From: Clostridia bacterium
Lineage (GTDB): Bacteria; Bacillota; Clostridia; Oscillospirales; Acutalibacteraceae
Reading direction: 5' to 3'
Length of the DNA: 64,000 nucleotides
Assembly (NCBI GenBank): GCA_017409845.1
Contig: JAFQRY010000016.1
Location: forward strand, 28,387-92,386
In this document: one piece after another, positions 43,892 to 52,492 of the stretch
Layout: every line of letters starts with the position of its first letter
Position numbering within the stretch: the stretch's first letter is position 1
Notes under the pieces: generated by a model
What the model was told of the DNA's origin: nothing
Databases searched by the model: none
The model's input: the letters and a program-made list of their open reading frames with translations, nothing else
Position numbers and translations under genes: made by a program

Positions 43892-43920
43892 AATTTTTAC
43901 CTCCGTTCAATTTAAGGTTT

Positions 43921-44053
43921 TGTTTTTTCTTCATGTGTGTTAAGTGTGTTTTCCGAGTGTTTTTCTTCGTGTGTGTTTAATGTGTGTTTTTTTCTTCGTG
44001 TGTGTTTAAAGAGTTATTCGTGTGTGTTTATTCTTTTGTCTTCGTGTGGTTAT
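43921..44053 (-). repeat. Low-complexity tandem repeat between the two pilin genes
   Basis: Five degenerate copies of TCTTCGTGTGTGTTTAA (plus strand; about 43928, 43964, 43993, 44016, 44039), spaced 24-36 bases. In the transcript this reads TTAAACACACACGAAGA, almost without G, so it should be unfolded. No ORF. Confidence 0.75.
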
Positions 44054-44075
44054 AAATTTTTGTGTTTTTTAACGA

Positions 44076-44249
44076 TTATGTGCCTGCCTGTGCACCGTCA
44101 ATCGCATTGTTGATTTCGTCAAACTTCTCTTTGATCTTCGGGCCGAGAAGAGCAAGTGCGCCGATTACAACGATTGCGATAAGTCCGATGATGAGTCCGT
44201 ACTCAACCATGCCCTGGCCTTCTTCGTCTTTTAACCATTTTCTTAACAT
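44076..44249 (-). CDS. flp: Flp/Fap-type pilin, copy 1
   Basis: 57 residues: MLRKWLKDEEGQGMVEYGLI, IGLIAIVVIGALALLGPKIK, EKFDEINNAIDGAQAGT. Same features as copy 2 (54 of 57 residues equal). Preceded by AGGAGGCAA at the right spacing. Located 53 bases after the prepilin peptidase gene. Tandem near-identical pilin genes point to a recent duplication or gene conversion. Confidence 0.93.
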   Translation of the reverse strand: MLRKWLKDEEGQGMVEYGLIIGLIAIVVIGALALLGPKIKEKFDEINNAIDGAQAGT

Positions 44250-44302
44250 AACATTTGCCTCCTTTTTATTTTTACCCTTTTCTGTAAGGGTTTATTGCCT
44301 GT

Positions 44303-44986
44303 TTAAAAGAACTGTGAAAAAACCGTTTTTGAAAGCTCGCCGAACACCGGAAAAAGAACCGTGACCACTACTCCGAGTGAAAGATACGGCCCCATGGGCA
44401 CCGCCGTTTTGAGTGAGCCTTTTTTAGTGACTACAAGATAAATCAGATAAACAATAAGTCCTGCCGCCATGGTGAGTGCCGCCTGAAGATATCCGAAAGC
44501 TCCGAGACAGTAGCCGATTGCCGCACTGTATTTGACATCGCCCGTTCCTATCGGTATTCCGAAAAGCATCGGGAGCTGATAAAGAATGAAACCTCCCGCA
44601 AGACCTGCCAGAGAAGGAATCAGGCATTCCTTAAGGGGAACACCGGTTGCAATCGCATAAACCAGAGCCGCCGTTCTGACAAGCATGATTGCCAGCACCG
44701 AGGAATTCGGAATTTTCTTTATGTCGAAATCGACTATTCCGATTGAAAGTGCGATTGAGATATAGGCTATTGCCTCAAGCCTTGCCGCCGTGTCCTTCAA
44801 CAATGCAAACGCCGCTGCAAACATCGCTCCCGAAAGGAGCATCCAGGTGACCACCGTTGCTGTGCTGCTGACAGCTTCAACCTTTGCACTTTCATCGGTT
44901 CGCTTTTTCACCTGAAAAACTGCTATCCGATTAAAAGCAAGAGCCGCAAGCAATCCGAGCACGCCGCCGTAAATTATGTCAATCAC
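44303..44986 (-). CDS. tadV: Prepilin peptidase TadV/CpaA (A24 family)
   Basis: 227 residues, start GTG 44986 with GGAGGTG. Aspartic membrane protease: first Asp in ISIALSIGIVDFDIKKIPN, second in the GxGD motif of GIPIGTGDVKYSAAIGYCLG. About seven membrane helices. It lacks the N-terminal methylase domain of PilD, as Tad peptidases do. It processes both Flp pilins and the TadE/TadG pseudopilins. First gene of the operon, just after the promoter at 45048-45076. Confidence 0.92.
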   Translation of the reverse strand: MIDIIYGGVLGLLAALAFNRIAVFQVKKRTDESAKVEAVSSTATVVTWMLLSGAMFAAAFALLKDTAARLEAIAYISIALSIGIVDFDIKKIPNSSVLAIMLVRTAALVYAIATGVPLKECLIPSLAGLAGGFILYQLPMLFGIPIGTGDVKYSAAIGYCLGAFGYLQAALTMAAGLIVYLIYLVVTKKGSLKTAVPMGPYLSLGVVVTVLFPVFGELSKTVFSQFF

Positions 44987-45047
44987 AGGCTTTCACCTCC
45001 GCTTCTTTTTCGGAAGGATTTTTCTTCTATTTCCTTTCCGCACCCTC

Positions 45048-45076
45048 ATAATATCACTTCGTTTCGACAAAGTCAA
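45048..45076 (-). promoter_or_regulatory. Promoter of the Tad pilus operon
   Basis: Minus strand TTGACT (45071-45076) and TATTAT (45048-45053), 17-base spacer, 61 bases before the GTG start of tadV. Confidence 0.75.
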
Positions 45077-45125
45077 CACAATATTTTTTGAGTGTGAATA
45101 ACTTTTGGGCAAAATAAACAAAATT

Positions 45126-45156
45126 GCCAAAACCCTTGCAGATCAAGGGTTTTGGC
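45126..45156. terminator. Perfect hairpin upstream of the Tad promoter
   Basis: 13-bp stem GCCAAAACCCTTG / CAAGGGTTTTGGC, loop CAGAT. T-rich sequence follows on both strands (GTTTATTTTC; AATTTTGTTTATTTTG). It insulates the pilus promoter from reading through upstream. Confidence 0.75.
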
Positions 45157-45380
45157 GTTTATTTTCATATTTTTCCGTTATAACAACCTAAAAAATTTAC
45201 TAATCAATCAAAATTTTGCAATTTTGCGTTCATAAAAAATCCACATTTTCACCAAATAATTATTAAGATTCTGTGAATTTCGGGTATTTATACGCTTTAT
45301 GTATATATCTTATATTTTAAAAGTTATAGAAAAATTTATAGGTTTCATTGATTTTTGAATATTTATGCATAAAATCAAGC
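45157..45380. other. Gene-free A/T-rich stretch
   Basis: No open frame, RNA fold or repeat that I can support. Long A and T runs suggest curved DNA; nothing else is visible. Confidence 0.5.
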
Positions 45381-45439
45381 TGAAAAATTAAGGAACTCCG
45401 ATAAAAATACAGAATGCATACTGTATCTTTACCGGAGTT
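45381..45439 (-). terminator. Terminator of the HAD hydrolase gene
   Basis: Minus strand AACTCCG...ATACAG / CTGTAT...CGGAGTT: an outer 7-bp and an inner 6-bp stem separated by an A/T internal loop, loop around TATGCATT, followed by CCTTAATTTTT. Confidence 0.75.
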
Positions 45440-45454
45440 GCGATGCTTGATATA

Positions 45455-46192
45455 TCACATTTCTTTGAATATAAGCTCAGTAATTCCTGCAATTTCGCAG
45501 TCCGCTGTATCCTTTATTGACTGAACTGCGTTCTCCATTGCATATGAGCGAAATTCCGCTATCATATGCATATCGTTGATATTATCGCCAACGGTGATGA
45601 GATTTTCGGATTGTGCACCGATGATTTCAAGGAATTTATACAGTCCGACCGCTTTATTCATGTCGACCGAAACAACATCAATGCATCTGCCGTTTCGCAG
45701 CGGATTGAGAACCTTCCCGAAGCGTTCTCTTATCGCATCCGTCACCTTCTGTGCCGAGCTCTCATCGGGGAGAATTGTGCTTATCTGATTGAAATACCGG
45801 ATTTCGGGAAGTGTTCCGAGAGTAAATTCATCTTCGAGCCGTTCATTGTCATCAAGGTCAATGATAAGCCTGGTTTCCGTATGAATGCTCGCCCAGGTGC
45901 AGCCGAGGCTGAAAATAAACTCAAGAAGCGGCATAGCAAGAGCTCCGTCGCAGCGTGATTCCCATTCGGGCTGCCCGTTGCTTCCGAGAATAACGGCACC
46001 GTTTGAGGCAATAAGAAAATCGTATTCAAAATTGTTTCTCCGGGGAATTTCCAGCAAATCATCCGCACTTCTGCCGCTGACAATACCAAAAAGGTTACCT
46101 GCCCTTCTCCACTGTCTGATCGCAGCTCTCTTTATATCGTCAATTCCGCCGTGGTTGAGCGTGCCGTCGTAGTCGCTGGCAATTATTTTCAT
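45455..46192 (-). CDS. HAD-superfamily hydrolase, Cof/type IIB
   Basis: 245 residues from ATG 46192 (AAGGAA eight bases before; the ATG three codons upstream has none). Motif I SDYDGTLNHGG (residues 6-16), motif II GIVSGRSADDL, motif III Lys in MNKAVGLYKFL, motif IV TVGDNINDMHMI. The IIB cap lies between II and III. Cof-like enzymes dephosphorylate sugar phosphates or nucleotides; the substrate is not readable. Monocistronic. Confidence 0.88.
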   Translation of the reverse strand: MKIIASDYDGTLNHGGIDDIKRAAIRQWRRAGNLFGIVSGRSADDLLEIPRRNNFEYDFLIASNGAVILGSNGQPEWESRCDGALAMPLLEFIFSLGCTWASIHTETRLIIDLDDNERLEDEFTLGTLPEIRYFNQISTILPDESSAQKVTDAIRERFGKVLNPLRNGRCIDVVSVDMNKAVGLYKFLEIIGAQSENLITVGDNINDMHMIAEFRSYAMENAVQSIKDTADCEIAGITELIFKEM

Positions 46193-46293
46193 GTTTATCA
46201 TTCCTTGTTTTTTGTTTCATTTAATATATCACAGAGAAAAATCCGTGTCAAATCCGTTTGATTTAAAAAAATCAAAAAAATTGCAAAAAAGGC

Positions 46294-46322
46294 TTGACAT
46301 CACCGAAAAATTATGATATATT
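46294..46322 (+). promoter_or_regulatory. Promoter of the tRNA pair
   Basis: TTGACA (46294-46299) and TATATT (46317-46322), 17-base spacer; transcription should start near 46330, 24 bases before tRNA-Thr. Confidence 0.8.
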
Positions 46323-46353
46323 AATCGAGCGTTCTACGGAACACAGCAAAAAT

Positions 46354-46429
46354 GCTGGTGTAGCTCAGTTGGTAGAGCAGCTGATTTGTAATCAGCAGGT
46401 CGGGGGTTCGAGTCCGTCCACCAGCTCCA
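46354..46429 (+). tRNA. tRNA-Thr (anticodon TGT), CCA encoded
   Basis: 76 bases. Acceptor GCTGGTG pairs with CACCAGC, discriminator T, then CCA at 46427-46429. D arm GCTC..GAGC, anticodon stem CTGAT/ATCAG with loop TTTGTAA (anticodon TGT), T arm GGGGG-TTCGAGT-CCGTC type with one wobble. Confidence 0.96.
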
Positions 46430-46438
46430 ATTTAATAT

Positions 46439-46523
<85 letters not shown>

Positions 46524-46531
46524 CATTGGAG

Positions 46532-46580
46532 AAATCCGAACTTAATGCCAATCGGCAATGGGTTCGGATTTTTGTTTTTT
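46532..46580 (+). terminator. Terminator of the tRNA pair
   Basis: Stem AAATCCGAAC / GTTCGGATTT with an inner TGCC/GGCA hairpin, followed by TTGTTTTTT. Confidence 0.85.
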
Positions 46581-46596
46581 ACTTCTGATAAATCTG

Positions 46597-46626
46597 TTGC
46601 AATGCACGGCAAATATAAAGTATAAT
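46597..46626 (+). promoter_or_regulatory. Promoter of the TPR/DUF4037 pair
   Basis: TTGCAA (46597-46602) and TATAAT (46621-46626), 18-base spacer; start codon GTG at 46648. Confidence 0.65.
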
Positions 46627-46647
46627 AGCATTAAAGGAGGCTTTGCT

Positions 46648-47487
46648 GTGGAAGAAAATAAAATCTTAAAAGCAGAAGATTATTTTGAACCTGCGTGTCC
46701 CTTCTGCGTTGATCATCACAAAAGCGAACCGCCGGTAAGGAGTGTTCCGACCGACAGAATTCTTTCGAAGCTTGACGAATATCTCGGCAAAGACAATTAT
46801 TCTGCCGCTGAAAGGCACCTTTTGTATTGGCTTGATGAAGCAAAAAACGGCAGAGACAGCCGAGGAATGCTTCTTTTGAATAATGAGCTGATGGGTCTTT
46901 ATCGCAAGCTCGGTCAGAAGGAAAAATCTCTTGCCTGTGCCGAAACGGCTCTTGAAATTGTTGAAAAGCTCAGTATTTCCGACAATCCCGGAGCTGCAAC
47001 GACATTCCTCAACTCTGCGACGGTTTACAAGGCCTTCGGTATGGCTGAAAAATCAATTCCGCTTTTCGAAAAAGCATATACAATATATAAGAATAACCTT
47101 GACGAAAATGACGAACGCTTCGGCGGACTTTACAACAACATGGCTCTTGCATATGTTGATCTGAAGGAATTCGCAAAAGCAGATGAGCTTTACCGCAAGG
47201 CTCTTTCGGTTATGAAAAATGTTGACGGCGGCGAGCCTGAGCAGGCGATAACCCTGCTTAATATGGCAAATGCTGCGGAGGCTGAGCACGGACTTGAGGA
47301 TGCCGAACCCATTATCACGGAATATCTTGAAGAAGCGATGGAGCTGCTTGACCGCAGCATCAGCGAAACAGACGGAAACTATGCCTTTGTATGCAGCAAA
47401 TGCTCCTCGGTTTTCGGATATTACGGATACTTTTTCTATCAGAATGAGCTTGAAAGAAGGGCAAAGAGGATATATGAAAGGACTTGA
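46648..47487 (+). CDS. Tetratricopeptide repeat protein with Cys pairs at both ends
   Basis: 279 residues from GTG 46648 with AAAGGAGG seven bases before it. About six TPR units: SAAERHLLYWLDEAKNGRD, ELMGLYRKLGQKEKSLACAETALEIVEKL, TFLNSATVYKAFGMAEKSIPLFEKAYTIYKNNL, LYNNMALAYVDLKEFAKADELYRKALSVM, TLLNMANAAEAEHG. The N-terminus has ACPFC (about residue 16) and the C-terminus CSKCSS (about 250); the four Cys could share one zinc. Overlaps the DUF4037 gene by 14 bases. A scaffold for that nucleotidyltransferase-like protein is inferred. Confidence 0.8.
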   Translation: MEENKILKAEDYFEPACPFCVDHHKSEPPVRSVPTDRILSKLDEYLGKDNYSAAERHLLYWLDEAKNGRDSRGMLLLNNELMGLYRKLGQKEKSLACAETALEIVEKLSISDNPGAATTFLNSATVYKAFGMAEKSIPLFEKAYTIYKNNLDENDERFGGLYNNMALAYVDLKEFAKADELYRKALSVMKNVDGGEPEQAITLLNMANAAEAEHGLEDAEPIITEYLEEAMELLDRSISETDGNYAFVCSKCSSVFGYYGYFFYQNELERRAKRIYERT

Positions 47488-48415
47488 GCTTTCAGAAAAA
47501 TTTTATAACGAATTCGGTGCTCCGATGATCCGCTCTCAATTTTCTGCAATAGAAAATATGATTGCTGTCGGTCTTTGCGGAAGCGGTTCGGAATGCTTCG
47601 GATTTGACGACGAAATTTCCGCAGACCATGATTTTGAGCCCGGCTTTTGCATGTTTATTCCCGATGAAGAAATCATCGACCGTAAAACTGCGTTTGCTCT
47701 TGAAAAAGCGTATAATGCACTCCCGAAAGAATTTATGGGTTATAAAAGAAGCATAATCAATCCTGTCGGCGGAAGAAGAACGGGCGTTATCAGAATCGGC
47801 GATTTTTTCAAAGCAAAAACCGGCAGTGAAAGCGGCATTCTTTCAGCTTCGGAATGGTTTTCCGTTCCCGAACATTCGCTTGCGGAGGCGGTCAACGGAA
47901 AAATCTTCCGTGACGACCTCGGAATGCTCAGCGAAATCCGTTCACATCTTTCAAAAATGCCTGAAAATGTTCGCCTCAAAAAGCTTGCAGGCAATCTGCT
48001 TCTGACGGGTCAGTCGGGGCAGTATAATTATTCCCGCTGTCTTTCTCATAAAGAAACTGCAGCAGCACAGCTTGCTGCTTTTGAATTCGTACACAGTGCT
48101 CTGAGATGTATTTTCCTGCTGAACAGTGCTTACATGCCCTACTACAAATGGAGTTTCCGTGCACTAAAACAGCTGCCGCTTCTCTCTTATCTTTACGGGG
48201 AACTTGAATATCTCATCTCAAGCGGAAACGGGGAAGATGAAGCAAAGAAAAAAACTGAAATAATTGAAAAAATCTGCGCGGCTATTATTTCCGAAGTGAA
48301 AAAGCAGGGACTTTCAGATTATACGGGTGACTCCGCAGAAGGTCATGCATACTCCGTAAACAATAAAATTACCGATTCGGAAATACGCAATCTCCACATT
48401 CTTTTTGCGGTCTGA
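47474..48415 (+). CDS. DUF4037 nucleotidyltransferase-like protein
   Basis: 313 residues from ATG 47474 (AAAGAGGA), reading frame overlapping the TPR gene. N-terminal nucleotidyltransferase-like core: IAVGLCGSGSECFGFDDEISADHDFEPGFCMFI, with GSGSE and DHD standing where the GS and DxD motifs of the fold lie. Then INPVGGRRTGVIRIGDFF and an all-helical C-terminal part (HSALRCIFLLNSAYMPYYKWSFRALKQLP) typical of DUF4037/KNTase C-terminal bundles. It may transfer a nucleotide to a small molecule or protein; the target is unknown. Confidence 0.82.
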   Translation: MKGLELSEKFYNEFGAPMIRSQFSAIENMIAVGLCGSGSECFGFDDEISADHDFEPGFCMFIPDEEIIDRKTAFALEKAYNALPKEFMGYKRSIINPVGGRRTGVIRIGDFFKAKTGSESGILSASEWFSVPEHSLAEAVNGKIFRDDLGMLSEIRSHLSKMPENVRLKKLAGNLLLTGQSGQYNYSRCLSHKETAAAQLAAFEFVHSALRCIFLLNSAYMPYYKWSFRALKQLPLLSYLYGELEYLISSGNGEDEAKKKTEIIEKICAAIISEVKKQGLSDYTGDSAEGHAYSVNNKITDSEIRNLHILFAV

Positions 48416-48448
48416 CTTAAAAAATATATATTATTTTATTTATAGCAC

Positions 48449-48476
48449 TTGCATTCCTTATAAAAAATGATAAAAT
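48449..48476 (+). promoter_or_regulatory. Promoter of the oxidoreductase operon
   Basis: TTGCAT (48449-48454) and TAAAAT (48471-48476), 16-base spacer; AGGAGG before the ATG at 48510. Confidence 0.6.
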
Positions 48477-48509
48477 TAAGAATGTATAATAACCTCAGGA
48501 GGTCATTTT

Positions 48510-50531
48510 ATGGCAAAATTTTTATTTTCGGCTTTTGCCGACGAAGCATCGCCCGATATTATCGAACAGATAGCAGCATGTAAGGCAAACGGTATTGAAT
48601 ATATCGAGCTTCGCAACGTTAACGGAAAAAACATTTCAAATTTCACCGTTGAAGAAGCAAAGGAACTCAAAAAGCTCCTTGACGATAACGGAATCAAGGT
48701 TTCTTCAATCGGTTCACATTACGGCAAAATCGAAATCGACGATGATTTTGCACCCCATTTCGAAGCATTCAAGCAGACTGTTGAGGTTGCAAAGGTGCTC
48801 GAAACAAAATATATCAGAATGTTCAGCTTCTTCTTCACAAAGGGTCAGAGCCGCGAAGAATACAAGGATGAAGTTTACGCAAGACTGAATGCCATGGTTG
48901 ATTATTCAAACGAGCACGGCATTCTTTGCTGCCACGAAAACGAAAAAGGCATTTACGGCGACATAACAGAAAGATGCCTTGAGCTTGCAGAGCATTTCGG
49001 CGAAAGAATGGGCTGCATCTTTGACCCCTCGAATTACATTCAGTGCGGCTCGGATACACTTGAAGGCTTTAAGCTCCTTCAGGATTATGTTACATATTTC
49101 CATGTAAAAGACTGCATTGCAGAGATTGATACCGTTGTTCCCGCAGGTGAAGGCGACGGCCATCTTGAAGAAATCATGCGTATGCTTGACGATAAGGAAG
49201 GCGTTTATTTTCTTTCTGTTGAGCCTCATCTGAGAGTCTTTGAGGGTCTTGACAACCTTGAGCCAGACGATGCAACAGCAAATGCAATGAACAAAAAATT
49301 TGTTTATCCCGACAATATGACTTCATTTGCTGCCGCCTGCTCGGCAATCCATGATATTATCGAAAACAAAATTCAGCCTGTCAGATTCGGCATCATCGGT
49401 GTCGGAAACATGGGCATGTCACACATCAACATGCATCTCAAGGGCAGCCATAAGGAGCTCCGCATAACAGCAGCTGCGGATATTGACCCCACAAGACTTG
49501 AAAATGCAAAGAAGGCTATGCCCTCACTCAAGACCTACAACAGTGCAGAGGCTCTTATTGACAGCGGTGAGGTTGATGTTGCTCTTATCGCAACTCCCCA
49601 CTATGACCACTCCCCCATCGCTCAGTATGCATTCTCAAAGGGTGTTCATGTTCTCACGGAAAAACCCGCAGGCGTTTACACAAAGCAGGTTCGCGAGATG
49701 AACGAAGCTGCCGCAAAGACGGACCTTGTTTTCGGTATCATGTATAACCAGAGAACAAACTGCGTTTACAGAAAGATGCGTGAGCTTGTTCAGAGCGGCG
49801 AATTCGGCGAAATCAGAAGAGTAAGCTGGATTATCACCGACTGGTACAGAACTCAGGCATACTATAATTCAGGCGGATGGCGTGCAACCTGGAAGGGCGA
49901 AGGCGGCGGCGTTCTTCTCAACCAGTGCCCCCATAACCTCGACCTCTGGCAGTGGATATGCGGTCTTCCCGTTAAGGTAAAGGCTTTTGTTCACGAAGGC
50001 AAGTGGCACGACATAGAAGTTGAAGACGATGTTACAATCTATGTTGAATACGAAAACGGTGCAACGGGCACCTTCATAACAACAACGGGCGATTATCCCG
50101 GCACAAACCGCTTTGAAATCACTCTTGACGGCGGTAAGCTCGTTTGCGAAAACAACAAGCTTATGCTCTATAAGCTCAAGGATAAAATTTCCAACCACTG
50201 TGCAAACGCCGAGGACGGCTTCGGCTCGATTGAAGGCGAATGGATTGAAGTTGAAACTGACGGCAGAAACAAGCAGCATTCCGAAGTCTGCAATAAATTT
50301 GCGGCTGCCGTTCTCCGCGGTGAGCCCCTTGTTGCAAACGGTGAGGAGGGCATCAGAGGTCTTTCAATCTCCAATGCTGCTCATCTTTCGGCATGGCTCG
50401 GTAAAGAAATCGAGCTTCCCGTTGATGAAGACGTTTATTATGCAGAGCTTCAGAAGAAAATCGCTGCAGGCAAGGCAGAAAAAGATAATGTTGTTGCCAC
50501 CGTGCAAAGCGATATGTCATCAACCTTCTGA
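48510..50531 (+). CDS. Fusion of a sugar-phosphate isomerase/epimerase (TIM barrel) and a Gfo/Idh/MocA oxidoreductase
   Basis: 673 residues. Residues 1-285: xylose-isomerase-like TIM barrel (FSAFADEASPDIIEQIAACKANGIEYIELRNVNG, CCHENEKGIYGD, GCIFDPSNYIQCG, YFHVKDCIAE, GEGDGHLEEIM, FLSVEPHL) with the metal ligands Glu, Asp, His and Glu in place. Residues about 290-640: oxidoreductase with GIIGVGNMGMSHINMH for NAD(P), EKPAG (catalytic Lys), and a C-terminal domain with NQCPHNLDLWQWICG. Separate proteins of these kinds often work together on inositols or sugar acids; here they are one chain. The fusion is not a frameshift artefact since the frame is clean. Confidence 0.88.
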   Translation: MAKFLFSAFADEASPDIIEQIAACKANGIEYIELRNVNGKNISNFTVEEAKELKKLLDDNGIKVSSIGSHYGKIEIDDDFAPHFEAFKQTVEVAKVLETKYIRMFSFFFTKGQSREEYKDEVYARLNAMVDYSNEHGILCCHENEKGIYGDITERCLELAEHFGERMGCIFDPSNYIQCGSDTLEGFKLLQDYVTYFHVKDCIAEIDTVVPAGEGDGHLEEIMRMLDDKEGVYFLSVEPHLRVFEGLDNLEPDDATANAMNKKFVYPDNMTSFAAACSAIHDIIENKIQPVRFGIIGVGNMGMSHINMHLKGSHKELRITAAADIDPTRLENAKKAMPSLKTYNSAEALIDSGEVDVALIATPHYDHSPIAQYAFSKGVHVLTEKPAGVYTKQVREMNEAAAKTDLVFGIMYNQRTNCVYRKMRELVQSGEFGEIRRVSWIITDWYRTQAYYNSGGWRATWKGEGGGVLLNQCPHNLDLWQWICGLPVKVKAFVHEGKWHDIEVEDDVTIYVEYENGATGTFITTTGDYPGTNRFEITLDGGKLVCENNKLMLYKLKDKISNHCANAEDGFGSIEGEWIEVETDGRNKQHSEVCNKFAAAVLRGEPLVANGEEGIRGLSISNAAHLSAWLGKEIELPVDEDVYYAELQKKIAAGKAEKDNVVATVQSDMSSTF

Positions 50532-50548
50532 TTGAAAGGAACTTCAGA

Positions 50549-51568
50549 ATGAAAGTTGCCGTTATCGGCTGCGGAAATGTTTCGGTCATGCATTTCAATG
50601 CTCTCAGGGATAACCCTGACACCGAAATTATTGCAGTCGCAGATATAAAGCCCGAAAGGGCAGATAAAAAAGCTTCGGAATACGGTGCAAAAGCATATTA
50701 CAGCTTCGACGAGCTCCTTGAGAAAGAAGCTCCCGACTGCGTTCACATATGCACACCGCACTATCTGCATACTCCCATGGCAATAAAGGCTCTTAATAAA
50801 GGAATCAATGTTCTTCTTGAAAAGCCCTGCTCGGTTTCAGCAAGCGAAATCTCAGAGCTCCGCAAGGCAGAAAAAGAGAGCGGAAAGCAGCTCGGCATCT
50901 GTTTTCAGAACAGATATAACACCTGCGTGCGTGAAGCAAAAAAGATAATTGATTCGGGTGATATGGGTTCAGTCAAATCCGCAAGAGCATTCGTTACATG
51001 GTACAGAGATAAAGAATACTACAGCGACGATTGGCACGGCACTCTTGACAAAGAATGCGGCGGCGTGCTTATAAATCAATCCATCCATACTATGGATCTT
51101 GTTCAGTATCTTTGCGGAAAATGCAAAAAAGTAACTGCTCATGTTTCAAACGACAGCCTCAGGGGAATAATTGAGGTTGAAGACACCGCAAGCGTTCTTC
51201 TGGAGCTTGAAAACGGAGTCAAGGCAGTTTTTTATGCCACTCTTGCTTATGCGGAAAATTCCGAAGTGTTTATTGAAATCACTCTTGAAAAAGGAAAGCT
51301 CCGCCTTGAAGGCGAAAAGCTTTATTCAATCGGAAATGACGGAAAGTTAACCGAAATCACGGAAAGACCCGATGCCGTTTATCACGGTCAGCATTACTGG
51401 GGCTCGGGTCACTCCGTTCTTATTGATGATTATTACTATTGCCTCAAATCGGGCGAAAAATTTGAGATTGACGCCGTTGAGGGCGGCAGGGCTGCTGAGA
51501 TTGTTGCGGCATGCTATGAATCCTCAAAGAGCGGCAAAGCAATTGAAATCACGGAAGGAGCAAATTGA
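50549..51568 (+). CDS. Gfo/Idh/MocA family oxidoreductase
   Basis: 339 residues. NAD(P) site VAVIGCGNVSVMHFNAL, EKPCSVSASE (catalytic Lys of the EKP motif), INQSIHTMDLVQYLCG with the His of the H-X-x-D pattern. About as similar to the second half of the fused protein upstream as two separate family members. Spacing of 17 bases after the fusion and 1 base before the SDR gene marks one operon. Confidence 0.9.
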   Translation: MKVAVIGCGNVSVMHFNALRDNPDTEIIAVADIKPERADKKASEYGAKAYYSFDELLEKEAPDCVHICTPHYLHTPMAIKALNKGINVLLEKPCSVSASEISELRKAEKESGKQLGICFQNRYNTCVREAKKIIDSGDMGSVKSARAFVTWYRDKEYYSDDWHGTLDKECGGVLINQSIHTMDLVQYLCGKCKKVTAHVSNDSLRGIIEVEDTASVLLELENGVKAVFYATLAYAENSEVFIEITLEKGKLRLEGEKLYSIGNDGKLTEITERPDAVYHGQHYWGSGHSVLIDDYYYCLKSGEKFEIDAVEGGRAAEIVAACYESSKSGKAIEITEGAN

Positions 51569-51569
51569 A

Positions 51570-52418
51570 ATGTTTCATGAAAATTTAAAGGACAGAGTTG
51601 CCGTTGTCACAGGCGGCGGCGGTGTTCTCTGCAGCGGCTTTGCAAAGGATCTCGCAAAGCTCGGAGTCAAGGTTGCGGTTCTCGACCTCAGAGAAGAGGC
51701 AGCACAGAAGGTAGTTGACGAAATCGTTGCCGATGGCGGCACGGCACTTGCAGTAGGCTGCAATGTTCTTGAAGCAGAAAGCCTCGAAGCTGCGAAGGCA
51801 AAAATCACCGCTGAGCTTGGCATCTGTGATATTCTTATCAACGGTGCTGGCGGCAACTCCCCTCTCGGCACAACAACCAAGGACACTCTTGAGCTTAAGG
51901 ATATGGCCGAAAAGGCAGAGGGCGTTAAAACCTTCTTTGACCTTGATGCAAAAGGAATTGAATTCGTTTTCAACCTCAACTTCCTCGGCACACTTCTCAC
52001 AACACAGTGCTTTGCAAAGGATATGGTCGGCAGAGAAAACGCAACAATCCTCAACATCTCCTCAATGAATTCATTCAAGCCCCTGACAAGAATCCCCGCA
52101 TATTCGGCAGCAAAGGCAGCTATTTCAAACTTCACACAGTGGATGGCTGTTCACTTTGCGGATGTCGGCATCAGGGTTAATGCAATTGCTCCCGGATTTT
52201 TCTCAACAATCCAGAACGCAAAGCTTCTCTATAACGAAGACGGCTCACTCACAGAGCGTTCAAACAAGATTATCACACATACTCCGATGAGACGTTTCGG
52301 TGTTCCCGAAGACCTCACGGGTGCACTCGTTTTCCTCTGCGACGAGCAGTATTCCGGCTTCATTACCGGCGTTGTTCTTGCAGTTGACGGCGGCTTCTCG
52401 GCATATTCGGGAGTGTAA
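51570..52418 (+). CDS. SDR-family oxidoreductase, D-mannonate oxidoreductase (YjmF/UxuB-like) type
   Basis: 282 residues from ATG 51570 with GGAAGGAG. Rossmann GGGGVLCSGFAKDLAKLG (cofactor), VLDLREEAAQKV, NGAGGNSP, catalytic NISSMNSF-N13-YSAAKAAI (Ser, Tyr, Lys), and PGFFST. The GGGGVLCS start is typical of Bacillus YjmF-like mannonate (fructuronate) reductases, so a sugar-acid pathway is likely; exact substrate is inferred. Ends at a terminator. Confidence 0.85.
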   Translation: MFHENLKDRVAVVTGGGGVLCSGFAKDLAKLGVKVAVLDLREEAAQKVVDEIVADGGTALAVGCNVLEAESLEAAKAKITAELGICDILINGAGGNSPLGTTTKDTLELKDMAEKAEGVKTFFDLDAKGIEFVFNLNFLGTLLTTQCFAKDMVGRENATILNISSMNSFKPLTRIPAYSAAKAAISNFTQWMAVHFADVGIRVNAIAPGFFSTIQNAKLLYNEDGSLTERSNKIITHTPMRRFGVPEDLTGALVFLCDEQYSGFITGVVLAVDGGFSAYSGV

Positions 52419-52430
52419 AACAAATTCATC

Positions 52431-52467
52431 ACGGGCATACTTTTTGCGGTATGCCCGTTTTATTTTT
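52431..52467 (+). terminator. Rho-independent terminator
   Basis: Stem ACGGGCATAC / GTATGCCCGT, 8-base loop, then TTTATTTTT. Confidence 0.9.
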
Positions 52468-52492
52468 CTTTAAAATATGTTAATATGGCATT

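Noticed and set aside
43921-44053. CRISPR-like array between the pilin genes
   Set aside because: Units are degenerate, 17 bases, low-complexity, with no spacer of constant length and no cas gene.
45157-45380. Riboswitch or small RNA upstream of the HAD terminator
   Set aside because: A/T-rich without conserved motifs or stems beyond the two terminators.
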